Shown: piece after piece, positions 7,097-15,347 of the stretch
Layout: every line of letters starts with the position of its first letter
How positions within the stretch are numbered: position 1 is the stretch's first letter
Assembly (NCBI GenBank): GCA_024278955.1
Contig: JAJRSE010000082.1
Span: 1-61,974, forward strand
Source: Planctomycetota bacterium
GTDB lineage: Bacteria > Planctomycetota > Planctomycetia > Pirellulales > Lacipirellulaceae
Direction of reading: 5' to 3'
DNA: 61,974 bases
Notes under the pieces: model-generated
Databases searched by the model: none
What the model was told of the DNA's origin: nothing
The model's input: the letters and a program-made list of their open reading frames with translations, nothing else
Program-made: the position numbers and the translations under genes

Positions 7097-7312
7097 ATGA
7101 AAAAGAAAGCAATCAAGACCGAGGACATCCCTCGCGGGACTCCCCAGTACATCCAGGGACGCGAGTCCTACGAGAACGGCAGCGACGACTGCCCTTACCC
7201 AAAAGGCAACCACTGCCGAGTGGGATGGTGGTGCGGCTACTTAGATGCTCGGACAGTCGATCGACTCGGGCCGCATTATGAAAACTGGAGCAAGATGAAA
7301 AACGCAGCGTGA
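7097..7312 (+). CDS. Rmf/CrpP-like small protein
   Basis: 71 aa from ATG 7097. The central pattern G-R-E-S-Y-x-x-G-x-x-x-x-CPYP followed by R-x-x-W-W-x-G-Y-x-x-A resembles ribosome modulation factor and CrpP-type proteins, small basic proteins that bind ribosomes or were proposed to modify antibiotics. Upstream in-frame codons are open but lack a ribosome binding site. In a phage it might act on host translation; this is inference from a short motif. Confidence 0.5.
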   Translation: MKKKAIKTEDIPRGTPQYIQGRESYENGSDDCPYPKGNHCRVGWWCGYLDARTVDRLGPHYENWSKMKNAA

Positions 7313-7361
7313 GCTGCATTGAAACACGGAATTTCAGGCCAAGGAAAAAGGATTTACGGGC

Positions 7362-8918
7362 ATGTCGGAGTTGATTGTAGATAGTTTTGCAGGTGGCGGT
7401 GGAGCCTCGCTTGGGATTGCCTGGGCGACTGGCCGTGGGCCTGACATCGCCATCAATCACGATGCCGATGCGCTCGCGATGCACGCGGCCAATCATCCTT
7501 CGACTCAGCACGTACGGGAAGACGTTTGGCACACCGACTTGCGTAAGCTCATCGATGAGCGACCGGTCGGTCTTCTTTGGGCTTCGCCTGATTGCAAGCA
7601 TTTCAGCCGTGCTAAGGGAAGTAAGCCGGTCGAAAAATCCATTCGTTCACTTGCTTGGGTCGTGGTCCGGTGGGCAAGCCAAGTTCGACCTCGCGTGATC
7701 GTCCTGGAAAACGTACGGGAGTTCGCGGACTGGGGCCCGCTAGTCGAGCGAGAAGACGGCACATTCGTCCCGTGTAAAGATCGCAAGGGAATGACGTTTC
7801 GCCTGTTTTGCAACCGCCTGCGTGGCCTTGGTTATCAAGTCGAATATCGCAACATGAACGCGGCCGACTATGGCGCACCGACGCACCGACGCCGTCTGTT
7901 CCTCATTGCCCGCTGTGATGGTCGGCCAATCGAGTGGCCAGAGCCTACGCATGGAGATCCCAAGACGCTGGGCGATCAGCCGATGTTCGAGCGTCTCAAG
8001 CCGTGGCGTACTGCCGCGGAATGTATTGATTGGTCGATCGAATGCCCGTCGATATTTACCCGCAAGAAACCGCTGGTCGAAAAGACGATGCGCCGGATTG
8101 CGATGGGAATGAAGCGATATGTCTTGTCAGCGGAATCGCCATTCCTCGTTGCGACGAACCACGGGGATAGTGGGGGCAGGAGGAGCTATCCGCTCGACGA
8201 GCCGATGCGGTCCGCTTGCAAAACTAGCAGTGAGGCGATAGCTACTCCCTTCCTAACGAAATACCACCACGCAAAATCAGGAGAAGATCGTTGTCATCGT
8301 GTGGATGAACCGGTTAAAACACTCGACACCCAGAATCGATATGGTTTGGTTTCAGCTTTCCTCTCAAAGCACTTTGGCGGCGTCGTAGGAGTGCCGATCG
8401 GAACGCCTTTCCCGACCATTACCGGGACACCGACTCAGAACCAAATCACCGCAGCGAACCTAATCCGATTTAACCACGGCGAAAAGCAATGGAGCGACAT
8501 CGAGGACCCAATCGGCACGATCACCGGCGGCGGCAATCACTTCGGTTTGGTTTACGCCTTTCTGGTGAAGTACTTCGGTACGGCGATAGGCCAGCCTGCT
8601 AATCAGCCTCTTGGCACCGTCACATCAAAGCATCGGTTTGGTGTGGTGCAAGTGGAAGTGGAGCCTGGCAGGGTAGAGCCGGCGATAGCGCTCGACGTGG
8701 CTGGCGTTGGCCCATGCGTCATCGCCGACATAGGTATGCGAATGCTTCAGCCTCGCGAACTCGCTCGAGCGCAAGGTTTTCCCGACACTTACGATCTGAC
8801 GGGCACCAAAACAAATCAAGTCGCCAAGATCGGCAATAGCGTTTGCCCCCAGTGTGCGGCAGCGATTGTTAAGGCGAACTATGCCACGGCTTCCAAAACT
8901 TCGGAGGTCTACGCATGA
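7362..8918 (+). CDS. DNA cytosine-C5 methyltransferase
   Basis: 518 aa. Motif I DSFAGGGGASLG (7-18), motif IV SPDC with catalytic C78, motif VI ENV (116-118), motif VIII RRR near 176-178, and the C-terminal KIGNSV of motif X. It transfers a methyl group from AdoMet to cytosine C5, probably protecting phage DNA from host restriction. The catalytic loop is PDC rather than the common PCQ form. The target-recognition part (about 260-440) is long and built of five imperfect repeats of FLxKYxGxxxGxPxxxPxxTITxxxxFGLV type. No cognate restriction enzyme is next to it, so it is an orphan enzyme. Confidence 0.9.
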   Translation: MSELIVDSFAGGGGASLGIAWATGRGPDIAINHDADALAMHAANHPSTQHVREDVWHTDLRKLIDERPVGLLWASPDCKHFSRAKGSKPVEKSIRSLAWVVVRWASQVRPRVIVLENVREFADWGPLVEREDGTFVPCKDRKGMTFRLFCNRLRGLGYQVEYRNMNAADYGAPTHRRRLFLIARCDGRPIEWPEPTHGDPKTLGDQPMFERLKPWRTAAECIDWSIECPSIFTRKKPLVEKTMRRIAMGMKRYVLSAESPFLVATNHGDSGGRRSYPLDEPMRSACKTSSEAIATPFLTKYHHAKSGEDRCHRVDEPVKTLDTQNRYGLVSAFLSKHFGGVVGVPIGTPFPTITGTPTQNQITAANLIRFNHGEKQWSDIEDPIGTITGGGNHFGLVYAFLVKYFGTAIGQPANQPLGTVTSKHRFGVVQVEVEPGRVEPAIALDVAGVGPCVIADIGMRMLQPRELARAQGFPDTYDLTGTKTNQVAKIGNSVCPQCAAAIVKANYATASKTSEVYA

Positions 8919-9256
8919 GCCAGCTCGCACTGTTCCTCTTCGAGGAATTAACCCAAAACGAAAAGCCTATCCCCGGCCCGTTGCCGCTGGACGATCGCTA
9001 CCTACTCTGGGTACGCCGACAAAGCGGAATCTACGCGGAGATTACCGACGAAGTGGATCGGCAACTCAAGTCAGGGCGCCGTCTGGTTTGCTTGGCTTCG
9101 GTGCTGGAAATGCTTGCCGATCAGCCCGACCTCGCCAAGTCGTTTACACCGGCTGCTGGCTACGATCCCGCGTTCACCAGTCCACTTCGACGCATGATTA
9201 TTGGGTTTGGCGATGCGACTGAAACGGACCTTGATACGGAGATTGGCGATGAATGA
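8915..9256 (+). CDS. Hypothetical protein
   Basis: 113 aa, ATGA overlap with the methyltransferase gene. Mostly helical (DDRYLLWVRRQSGIYAEI; RRLVCLASVLEMLADQ). No family recognised; coupled to the methyltransferase by the overlap. Confidence 0.6.
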   Translation: MSQLALFLFEELTQNEKPIPGPLPLDDRYLLWVRRQSGIYAEITDEVDRQLKSGRRLVCLASVLEMLADQPDLAKSFTPAAGYDPAFTSPLRRMIIGFGDATETDLDTEIGDE

Positions 9257-9482
9257 CACGCAAACAACAGAAACCCAAGTGGAATTGCTCGCCGAACTCA
9301 ACGGTGCCAAGTGTCGCTGCGGGAAAAAGAAGCAGACGGGCAATACGTTTTGTTCGCGCTGCTACCACGCCCTGCCCTTCGGTCTCCAAGGCCAGTTGTA
9401 CTTGCGATTTGGCCAAGGCTACGAGGCTGTCTATGCACGGTGTGCGAAGAAGCTTGATGCGAAAGGATCTGGGAGAGCATGA
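9249..9482 (+). CDS. Zinc-ribbon small protein
   Basis: 77 aa from ATG 9249, overlapping the previous gene. CRCGKKKQTGNTFCSRCYHAL gives a C-x-C-x(10)-CxxC zinc ribbon, followed by an aromatic-rich helix with one more Cys. Similar in style to the zinc ribbons at 1535 and 1771. Function unknown. Confidence 0.6.
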   Translation: MNDTQTTETQVELLAELNGAKCRCGKKKQTGNTFCSRCYHALPFGLQGQLYLRFGQGYEAVYARCAKKLDAKGSGRA

Positions 9483-10114
9483 GCACAAAAACAGCAATCA
9501 AAGAACGCCCGATCCTGTTTAGCGGGCCGATGATCCGCGCGATCCTGGAAGGCAGCAAGACGCAGACTCGCCGGGTGATTAAGCCGCAGCCAGAAAGCGA
9601 TATCAATGCGGTGTGGTTTGACGAGGCATGGCAATGGGCAACTACCGATTCGAGGCGGCAATGCCCCTACGGCGAACCAGGCGATCAGCTCTGGGTTCGT
9701 GAAAAATGGGGAATTACCGCTGCGGAACACCGCTGCGGGTTTGAAATCCACCAGCCCCTCAAAGGTTGCTATGACATATTACGGCGTGACGTCCAGCTTA
9801 GCTACCATTATGCAGCAACAGACAAGCACCCAGATATGCGGTGGCGACCCTCTATCCATATGCCGCGATCTGCCAGCCGCCTGCTGCTGGAGGTAACGGA
9901 CGTTCGAGCCGAGCGCGTGCAGGACATCAGAGAGCCTGATGCAGTCGCCGAGGGCTGCGAAAAAGTAGATGACAAAACGGCTGCCAAGTTCGCCGTCCCC
10001 GGCCCGTTGTTTCGATTCTCGCAGCTGTGGGACTCCATCAACAAAAAACCAGGCCACAGTTGGCGAGATAACCCCTGGGTCTGGGCTGTCACTTTCAGGA
10101 GGATCGAAGCGTGA
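9479..10114 (+). CDS. ASCH-domain-like protein
   Basis: 211 aa, ATGA overlap. The N-terminus (ERPILFSGPMIRAILEGSKTQTRRVIKPQP) is the hallmark of a phage family with an ASCH/PUA-like fold, and the later GDQLWVREKWG and W-x-NPWVWAVTFRR motifs fit. ASCH domains bind RNA or nucleotides and some act as N4-acetylcytidine amidohydrolases; the activity of this subgroup is not known to me. Placed between small early genes and the replication gene. Confidence 0.75.
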   Translation: MSTKTAIKERPILFSGPMIRAILEGSKTQTRRVIKPQPESDINAVWFDEAWQWATTDSRRQCPYGEPGDQLWVREKWGITAAEHRCGFEIHQPLKGCYDILRRDVQLSYHYAATDKHPDMRWRPSIHMPRSASRLLLEVTDVRAERVQDIREPDAVAEGCEKVDDKTAAKFAVPGPLFRFSQLWDSINKKPGHSWRDNPWVWAVTFRRIEA

Positions 10115-11208
10115 TTCATTCCGTTGTAAACCACCGGAAATTCAAACGGTTGGTGCGTCTCATACGAGACCACTGCGAAGGGTCCCCCGTGACGCCCGAG
10201 AGCGTCTGCGTCAGCCTGCTCGAAAGACTCTGGCACGCAACGATAGCAAACGCACGACGTGGCGATATTGGACGTCTCACGGACGATGACATCGCCGAAG
10301 AGATCGGCTGGCTAGGCGATCCTGCCTTGCTCATCGACGCGTTGGTCGAGAGCCGCTGGCTGGAGCGATGCGACCAGTATCGACTGGTTGTCCACGACTG
10401 GCCTGACCATGCACCCAACTTTATCAAGGGAAACATTGCCAAACACCAAAGCGGATGGGCAACCTCCCAGGGCACCCTCCCTAAGCAACCTGCTAGGGAG
10501 AATGAAAGTGAAGTTCTCCCTAAGCAGCCTGCCCAGGGCAACGTGCTATTAGCACCCTCCCTAAGCACCCTCCCTAAGCAACATGCCCAAGGCACCCTGC
10601 CACCTAACCTAACTAAACTAAACCCAACCAAACCTCCTCCCCCTACCTCCTCCGAAGGGGCTGCGCCGAATGGCAAATCCACCCCCAACTGGGTGGAGGT
10701 GGAGGGGGATTTATTTACGGCAGGTGTTGCCATGACGCCAGCGGCTATCGACTCGGCTAAGCGGCATGGCTGCCCACCCGATCTGGTCAGAGCCTGCGTC
10801 GAGCACTGGCACGCCCAGCAGCCTGGATGGGATGCCGGCTCGCTGTACACGCGGATCATGCAGCTCAGGCCCGGCCAGGATCCTGAGCTGCTTTGGCCGC
10901 CAAAATCCCGGCCCCTTCTCAGCCCCGACGAACGCCGTACCAGCGAAGACGCAAAACGCAAACAGCAGGCAGGCGAGGCAGCTCGCATTCAGGCTGAGCT
11001 AGCTGCCGACGAAAAGCGGGTCGCTGGGCTTGAAGACAGATATGGCGACGCAATCGACATGCTCGACCAGCAGGGTCTCGTCGAGCTGATCGAGGCTGCC
11101 GAGCCAGATAACCCTGAGTTCCACGTCAAGCGATTGATGCGATCTGGGGTTACCGCAACGCTGCGGCTGGTGCTACTCGAGCACCTTGCGAAAGAGGTCC
11201 AATCGTAA
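10111..11208 (+). CDS. Replication-type winged-helix protein
   Basis: 365 aa, GTG start overlapping the previous stop. The N-terminal ~105 residues (HRKFKRLVRLI ... DDDIAEEIGWLGDPALLIDALVESRWLE ... VVHDWPDHAPNFI) match the winged-helix domain of phage replisome-organiser/DnaD-like proteins. The middle is a low-complexity linker with LPKQ-type repeats (TLPKQPA, VLPKQPA, TLPKQHA), reflected in repeated DNA around 10475-10590. The C-terminus has a helical domain. It probably initiates phage replication or loads a host helicase; no helicase is encoded nearby except the HerA-like ATPase. Confidence 0.65.
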   Translation: MIHSVVNHRKFKRLVRLIRDHCEGSPVTPESVCVSLLERLWHATIANARRGDIGRLTDDDIAEEIGWLGDPALLIDALVESRWLERCDQYRLVVHDWPDHAPNFIKGNIAKHQSGWATSQGTLPKQPARENESEVLPKQPAQGNVLLAPSLSTLPKQHAQGTLPPNLTKLNPTKPPPPTSSEGAAPNGKSTPNWVEVEGDLFTAGVAMTPAAIDSAKRHGCPPDLVRACVEHWHAQQPGWDAGSLYTRIMQLRPGQDPELLWPPKSRPLLSPDERRTSEDAKRKQQAGEAARIQAELAADEKRVAGLEDRYGDAIDMLDQQGLVELIEAAEPDNPEFHVKRLMRSGVTATLRLVLLEHLAKEVQS

Positions 11209-11261
11209 AGCCAAACAATTGTTGGTAGCACTTTCCCAGTCGAATAATCCACGGACGAACC

Positions 11262-11732
11262 ATGAGCAACCCAAAACAAATTCGATTTGTCGTCCCGGCC
11301 GTTCCGGTATCGCAGCCGAGGCCACGTGCAACGCTCGCCGACGGAGGCGAGCACGCCCGAATGCACGAAGTGACGAGCATCAAGTCAAGCGACGGCACTC
11401 GCAAGCCACACCCCATAGCAGCGTTCAAAGCGACCGTGAAGCTGATGGCTTCGCAAGCATATTTGGGTTCGCCTTTGAGCTGCCCGCTTCGAGTGGATGC
11501 CGTATTCGTGTTCCCTCGCACTCAGTCACAAATCTGGAAAACCAAGCCGATGCCCCGGATGCTCCATTTCAAAAAACCCGATCGCGACAACCTGGACAAG
11601 GCCGTGCTCGATGCACTCACCGGGCTGCTGTGGGTTGACGATGCCCAAGTTTGCGACGGACGAATCACCAAAGTCATTGCCGCCGGCGATGAACAACCGC
11701 ATGTGGTCGTCACTGTGACGCCACTCACATAA
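11262..11732 (+). CDS. rusA: RusA-type Holliday junction resolvase
   Basis: 156 aa. N-terminal strand IRFVVPAVPVSQPRPR, then KPDRDNLDKAVLDALTGLLW and DD: the conserved acidic residues (D107, D109, D126/D127) and K113 of RusA. It acts as a dimer, cutting four-way junctions formed during phage recombination and replication, complementing the exonuclease and RecT pair upstream. Length is close to the family norm. A 53-bp gap separates it from the replication gene. Confidence 0.88.
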   Translation: MSNPKQIRFVVPAVPVSQPRPRATLADGGEHARMHEVTSIKSSDGTRKPHPIAAFKATVKLMASQAYLGSPLSCPLRVDAVFVFPRTQSQIWKTKPMPRMLHFKKPDRDNLDKAVLDALTGLLWVDDAQVCDGRITKVIAAGDEQPHVVVTVTPLT

Positions 11733-11750
11733 CGACAGGAGATCAAAACG

Positions 11751-12668
11751 ATGACAACCGCAATTGCACCGGACCAATTGGAAGACGCCATTGACCGAAA
11801 ACTTGATGAAGACGCGGATGAGGCTTCTGTCGATTCTGGTACCGAGGAAGAAACAACCGAGGCCGCTGAGCAGGAAGCCGACGCCACCGAGGAAGAGAAA
11901 CCATTACCGAAGACGATCGACGAGCTTGAGCACGACCACTACGAGCAGATTTGTTTGCTGAACGTCAAGGTTCGAGAGGCGGGGGTCGAGTACGACGATG
12001 CCAAGGCGGAATCGAATCGACTCAAAAAACGCTTCGAGAACCTTGGAGCCCAGCTTTCGGATTTGATTGAGCAAGACCCACGCCAAAGGCGATTGCCTTT
12101 CTCGGACGGAAGTCAAGACGCAGAGCAACCCTCGAGCGCAACGACGTGCGAGGAATGGAAAAAGCTCTCGGTCACCGAGCTTGGTCTTGCTGCCGGCCTG
12201 GTTGCCAAGCTTGAGGAAAACTCTCTTGCAACGTTCGGAGACCTTCACGATTTTTGGAACGCTCGCAAGGATCTGAAAGATCTCAAGGGAATTGGCGAAG
12301 AGAAATCAGCGTTGGTAATCGATGCCTTCGCAGACTACGGAGCGACTCACCCCGAGCTGTTTGCTGAAGCTGGCGAAGAGGAAGACCCCTTGCAATATCC
12401 GGGCATGACCGAAGAGCAGTTTTACTGTCAGTCGTGCGACGTACTGAAGCTAAAGAAAAAGCACCTCAACTCGCTGATCGGCGAAGGGTTTGACAACCCG
12501 CGGCAACTGGCCAGCTTTTGGGATTCGGGCAACGACCTCGAAGGCATTGGGAGTATCGATAGCAAGGGCGACGTTGAGATCAAGAAGATTTTCGATGCAG
12601 CTTTTGCGGAAGCCGGCTTTGGCGCAGAGGACCAAGACGAATCACCCGCAGAGGATGCAGCGGAGTAG
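11751..12668 (+). CDS. Acidic protein with helix-hairpin-helix-like motifs
   Basis: 305 aa, strongly acidic at both ends. Residues ~20-75 are Glu/Asp-rich and helical, followed by a coiled coil (~65-110). Two related segments, LKDLKGIGEEKSALVIDAFADY and a later LEGIGSIDSKGDVEIKKIFDAAF, look like helix-hairpin-helix units with a G-I-G turn. This suggests nucleic-acid binding or clamp-like interaction. RBS GACAGGAG lies upstream. No specific function is recognised. Confidence 0.6.
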   Translation: MTTAIAPDQLEDAIDRKLDEDADEASVDSGTEEETTEAAEQEADATEEEKPLPKTIDELEHDHYEQICLLNVKVREAGVEYDDAKAESNRLKKRFENLGAQLSDLIEQDPRQRRLPFSDGSQDAEQPSSATTCEEWKKLSVTELGLAAGLVAKLEENSLATFGDLHDFWNARKDLKDLKGIGEEKSALVIDAFADYGATHPELFAEAGEEEDPLQYPGMTEEQFYCQSCDVLKLKKKHLNSLIGEGFDNPRQLASFWDSGNDLEGIGSIDSKGDVEIKKIFDAAFAEAGFGAEDQDESPAEDAAE

Positions 12669-12675
12669 TTCGGCA

Positions 12676-12746
12676 GGATGCCATACGCCGGCGGATCGAA
12701 GGATCGTGACGCCGGCACTTTATCAGCAAGCAACGAAAGGATTCTC
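12676..12746 (+). promoter_or_regulatory. csrA leader with GGA motifs
   Basis: Four GGA triplets (12676, 12693, 12701, 12739) in 66 bases. Two lie in a loop closed by a GCCGGC/GCCGGC stem (12687-12692 and 12711-12716) and one is inside the ribosome binding site AAAGGA. CsrA binds GGA in loops and at Shine-Dalgarno sites, so autoregulation is plausible. Confidence 0.45.
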
Positions 12747-13013
12747 ATGTTGGTACTTAGCAGAAAAGTTGACGAGCGTATTCGGATTGGCAAGGACGTC
12801 TACATCACCGTGGTACGCATCGACAGCGACAAGGTGCGGATCGGCATCGAAGCGCCACGGAGCGTCGAAGTCGTCCGCACGGAAATCATCGACCACCACG
12901 AAACTCCACCCACCGAGGTAAGCCATGGATGCAACCCAACTATCGAACGTGAAGCAGGAGATCAGCTCGGTCATCACCGTGCGAATCACGAAGGAGCAGC
13001 ACACGCAGATTAA
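12747..13013 (+). CDS. csrA: CsrA carbon storage regulator homologue
   Basis: 88 aa. The first ~50 residues are a full CsrA core (MLVLSRKVDERIRIG ... ITVVRIDSDKVRIGIEAP ... VVRTEI), including the C-terminal Arg-Thr-Glu-Ile that helps bind RNA. CsrA dimers bind GGA in mRNA leaders and repress translation or alter stability. The last ~35 residues extend beyond the usual length and are encoded over the start of the next gene. A phage copy could reprogramme host translation or regulate late phage mRNAs. Confidence 0.9.
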   Translation: MLVLSRKVDERIRIGKDVYITVVRIDSDKVRIGIEAPRSVEVVRTEIIDHHETPPTEVSHGCNPTIEREAGDQLGHHRANHEGAAHAD

Positions 13014-13122
13014 GGCTGCTGCCAAAAATGGCAAGAAAAGCCTTAACGGTTTTTGCGTGGAGGCAATCTTGAAATCCGTGTTCGCATTCGAGAAAGAAGA
13101 AAACGAAAGCCATGAGCATTAA
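12925..13122 (+). CDS. Ribbon-helix-helix DNA-binding protein
   Basis: 65 aa. Residues ~15-50 (ISSVITVRITKEQHTQIKAAA then SLNGFCVEAIL) form an Arc/CopG-type ribbon and two helices. Such proteins are dimeric repressors. The start lies 88 bases inside csrA in another frame, and its end overlaps the ATPase gene. It could regulate this block or be an antitoxin-like remnant; no toxin partner is seen. Confidence 0.65.
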   Translation: MDATQLSNVKQEISSVITVRITKEQHTQIKAAAKNGKKSLNGFCVEAILKSVFAFEKEENESHEH

Positions 13123-14779
13123 ACTATCACGCAACATGACGCTGCCTGACGATGCGGTCACCTGGAAGATGGGGCTCATCGGCCGCACAGGCAAAGGCAA
13201 GACCAATACGGCCATCGTTATGGCGGAACAGATGATCGAGGCCGGGAGCCCGGTCGTGATCCTCGACCCACAAGGCGACTGGTGGGGACTGCGATCGAAG
13301 TACGAGATCGCCATCCTTGGTGGCGACCATGGCGACATACCGCTCGATCCGCGTGCTGGCGAGACGGTTGCTGACTTTGTGGTGGCCCATCGGCATCCCG
13401 TGCTGATTGATCTGTTCGGCATGGGCGAGGCGGAAATGGTTCGCTTTGCCACCGACTTCGCTCGGCGACTTTGGAAAGCCAATCGCGAAGCTCTGCATAT
13501 TTTCCTTGATGAGGCCGATTTGTTCGCTCCGCAGTCAGGAGCCAAGGGGCCGAAGGCGCAGTGCCTGGGAGCTTGGCAGAACGTAGTGCGTCGTGGACGC
13601 TCTCGCGGACTGGGTTGCACGATGATTACCCAGCGGGCGGCGGTGCTCAACAAGGATTTGCTAACGCAAGCCGACCCGCTGTTTGTCCATGGGCTGAGTG
13701 CTTCGCGAGATTTGGCAGCGGTCGATGAGTATCTCGACTACTACGGTATCGACCGGAAGGAACGTCGTGGGATCACAGCTCAGATTTCCAAGCTGCAAGT
13801 GGGAGAATGTTTTGTGCTCTCGCCAGGAACGCTGGAGATTGACCCGCTCAAGATTGCGGTAAGCAAGCGTAAGTCGTTTGATTCGAGCGCGACACCTGTC
13901 GCGGGGAAGACTCGCAGCGGTCCGCGGTCGCTGGCGAAAGTGGACCTGTCGGCACTCGAAAAGCAAATGGCGACGACGATCGAAGACGCGAAGGCCAACG
14001 ACCCGAAGCTGCTCAAGGACGAGATTCGCGAACTTAAAAAGCAGCTCGACAAGAAAACGCCCGTGGTGGATGGGAAGGCGATCGATCGAGCGGTCCAATC
14101 CGCTCGCAAGGAAGTCAACAAGCACTGGGAATCGCAACTGAAAAAGCTGGAGACGTCTCACGGAAAATTGGCCGGACGGCTTATAGCCATCGCGAAGCTG
14201 TCGCAGACGAACGGAGAAGCGGCGGTTGAAGTCTTTCGGCCGCTAGCTGCGAAAACCTATTCAGTCGAACGCTTGTCGCGACCAAGACCCGCAGGGAAGG
14301 CAGAGTTAGCAAATGACGCTCGCATTGGAGGCGGTGCTTTGCGAATGGTTCAGGTGCTCGCGGATCGCTCGCCAGCTCGCTTCACCGAATCGCAGTGGGC
14401 AACGCTGGCCAAGCTCAAGAAATCGGGCGGGACTTGGTCGACGTACAAATCGCGATTGCTACAAGCGGGTCTCGTCGCTCGCGATGGCAACTACTGGGTT
14501 GCAACTGAGGATGGTATCGAGCAATTTGGCGACCCTCGTCGTGCCCCGCAGTCGGCAGAAGAGATCCGAGAACAGTGGAAGGGACGACTCGGCAGCGGCC
14601 CTTCGCGGATGATCGAGGCACTCATCGAAGCCCCGATGACTCGCGGAGAGTTGGCCGAAGCAACGGGGCTGACAGCTACTGCGGGAACTTTTGGAACGTA
14701 CTTGTCACGTCTGCGATCGAACGGGCTTATCGAGAATGAGGGCGAGTACCTTCACTTGGTCGAAACGCTAGTTGATTGA
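13112..14779 (+). CDS. HerA/DUF87-like ATPase with C-terminal winged helices
   Basis: 555 aa. Walker A GRTGKGKT (24-31) and Walker B HIFLDEAD (129-136) with an Arg-rich VVRRGRSRG segment after it, typical of HerA/FtsK-superfamily ATPases that pump or unwind DNA as hexamers. The region ~290-370 is a coiled coil. Residues ~395-555 hold two copies of a winged-helix unit (GGALRMVQVLADRSPARFTESQWATLAKL...; GPSRMIEALIEAPMTRGELAEATGLTA...), each with a GTWSTYKSRL / GTFGTYLSRL motif. A NurA-type nuclease partner is absent. Role in replication or DNA processing is inferred. Confidence 0.8.
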   Translation: MSIKLSRNMTLPDDAVTWKMGLIGRTGKGKTNTAIVMAEQMIEAGSPVVILDPQGDWWGLRSKYEIAILGGDHGDIPLDPRAGETVADFVVAHRHPVLIDLFGMGEAEMVRFATDFARRLWKANREALHIFLDEADLFAPQSGAKGPKAQCLGAWQNVVRRGRSRGLGCTMITQRAAVLNKDLLTQADPLFVHGLSASRDLAAVDEYLDYYGIDRKERRGITAQISKLQVGECFVLSPGTLEIDPLKIAVSKRKSFDSSATPVAGKTRSGPRSLAKVDLSALEKQMATTIEDAKANDPKLLKDEIRELKKQLDKKTPVVDGKAIDRAVQSARKEVNKHWESQLKKLETSHGKLAGRLIAIAKLSQTNGEAAVEVFRPLAAKTYSVERLSRPRPAGKAELANDARIGGGALRMVQVLADRSPARFTESQWATLAKLKKSGGTWSTYKSRLLQAGLVARDGNYWVATEDGIEQFGDPRRAPQSAEEIREQWKGRLGSGPSRMIEALIEAPMTRGELAEATGLTATAGTFGTYLSRLRSNGLIENEGEYLHLVETLVD

Positions 14780-14795
14780 ACCAACGAGGCCACGA

Positions 14796-15023
14796 ATGAC
14801 TAACGCAAGCGAAAAGCGGGAAATACTTATCACCTGCACGGCGCAAACTGAGGTCAAGGTGATTGGCGATTTGATCGGTCGGCAGTTGATCGCCATCGCC
14901 TCCGAGTCGTGTGAGTGCCGGAATGAGTTGCGGGTAATTGGATCAGACATTTGGGCAGCACTCGGCAAGATTGATTGGGATGAGATTAGGAAATACGAAT
15001 TGAAAGGGGAGCAAAGACGATGA
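14796..15023 (+). CDS. 75-aa hypothetical protein
   Basis: ATG 14796. Starts MTNASEKRE, sharing an 18-base start-site sequence with 15216-15233. Two Cys in CEC near the middle, helical C-terminus. No family recognised. ATGA overlap with the next gene. Confidence 0.5.
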   Translation: MTNASEKREILITCTAQTEVKVIGDLIGRQLIAIASESCECRNELRVIGSDIWAALGKIDWDEIRKYELKGEQRR

Positions 15024-15226
15024 CTAATGCGCAGCGACTAAGAGCCATGCTCGACGCGACCGAGCATAGCGTGGGGGAACGGAGTGGGCATCTATCTGCC
15101 CTGGGCGTATCACACGGGATGCTTAGCGATAGCGACGTTATAGAAATGCTGTGCCGTGGCGAGTCTCTATTGATCTCTCGAAGCCGTGCGGAATCGATCT
15201 TGATGGAATTGGAATCGAATGACTAA
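15020..15226 (+). CDS. 68-aa hypothetical protein
   Basis: ATG 15020 overlapping the previous stop. Begins MTNAQRLR, again similar to its neighbours' starts. Helical. No family recognised. Confidence 0.5.
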   Translation: MTNAQRLRAMLDATEHSVGERSGHLSALGVSHGMLSDSDVIEMLCRGESLLISRSRAESILMELESND

Positions 15227-15293
15227 CGCAAGCAAACCGAAAGTAACCACGCTTTGCCAGTCTCAAGGGAAACGCATGGTCTATCCAGCATGA
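15219..15293 (+). CDS. Possible 24-aa peptide
   Basis: ORF beginning MTNASKPK whose ATG overlaps the preceding stop and whose TGA overlaps the ATG of another short ORF (15290-15358, MTDLVELL..., 22 aa), which in turn overlaps the start of the next full gene. The chain of overlaps suggests translational coupling, but the peptides are too short to support on content. Contains one copy of the 20-base repeat shared with 17263-17282. Confidence 0.3.
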   Translation: MTNASKPKVTTLCQSQGKRMVYPA

Positions 15294-15347
15294 CCGATCT
15301 TGTCGAACTGCTTGTCGAAGAAATCGTTTTACTTAGGAGAAATCAAG

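Noticed and set aside
10116..10988. 290-aa ORF on the minus strand
   Set aside because: It is fully antisense to the replication-type gene; it is Ser/Arg/Gly-rich and mirrors the linker repeats of the real gene.
12678..12746. 23-residue N-terminal extension of CsrA
   Set aside because: CsrA starts at MLVLSRK; the upstream codons belong to the leader with hairpin and ribosome binding site.
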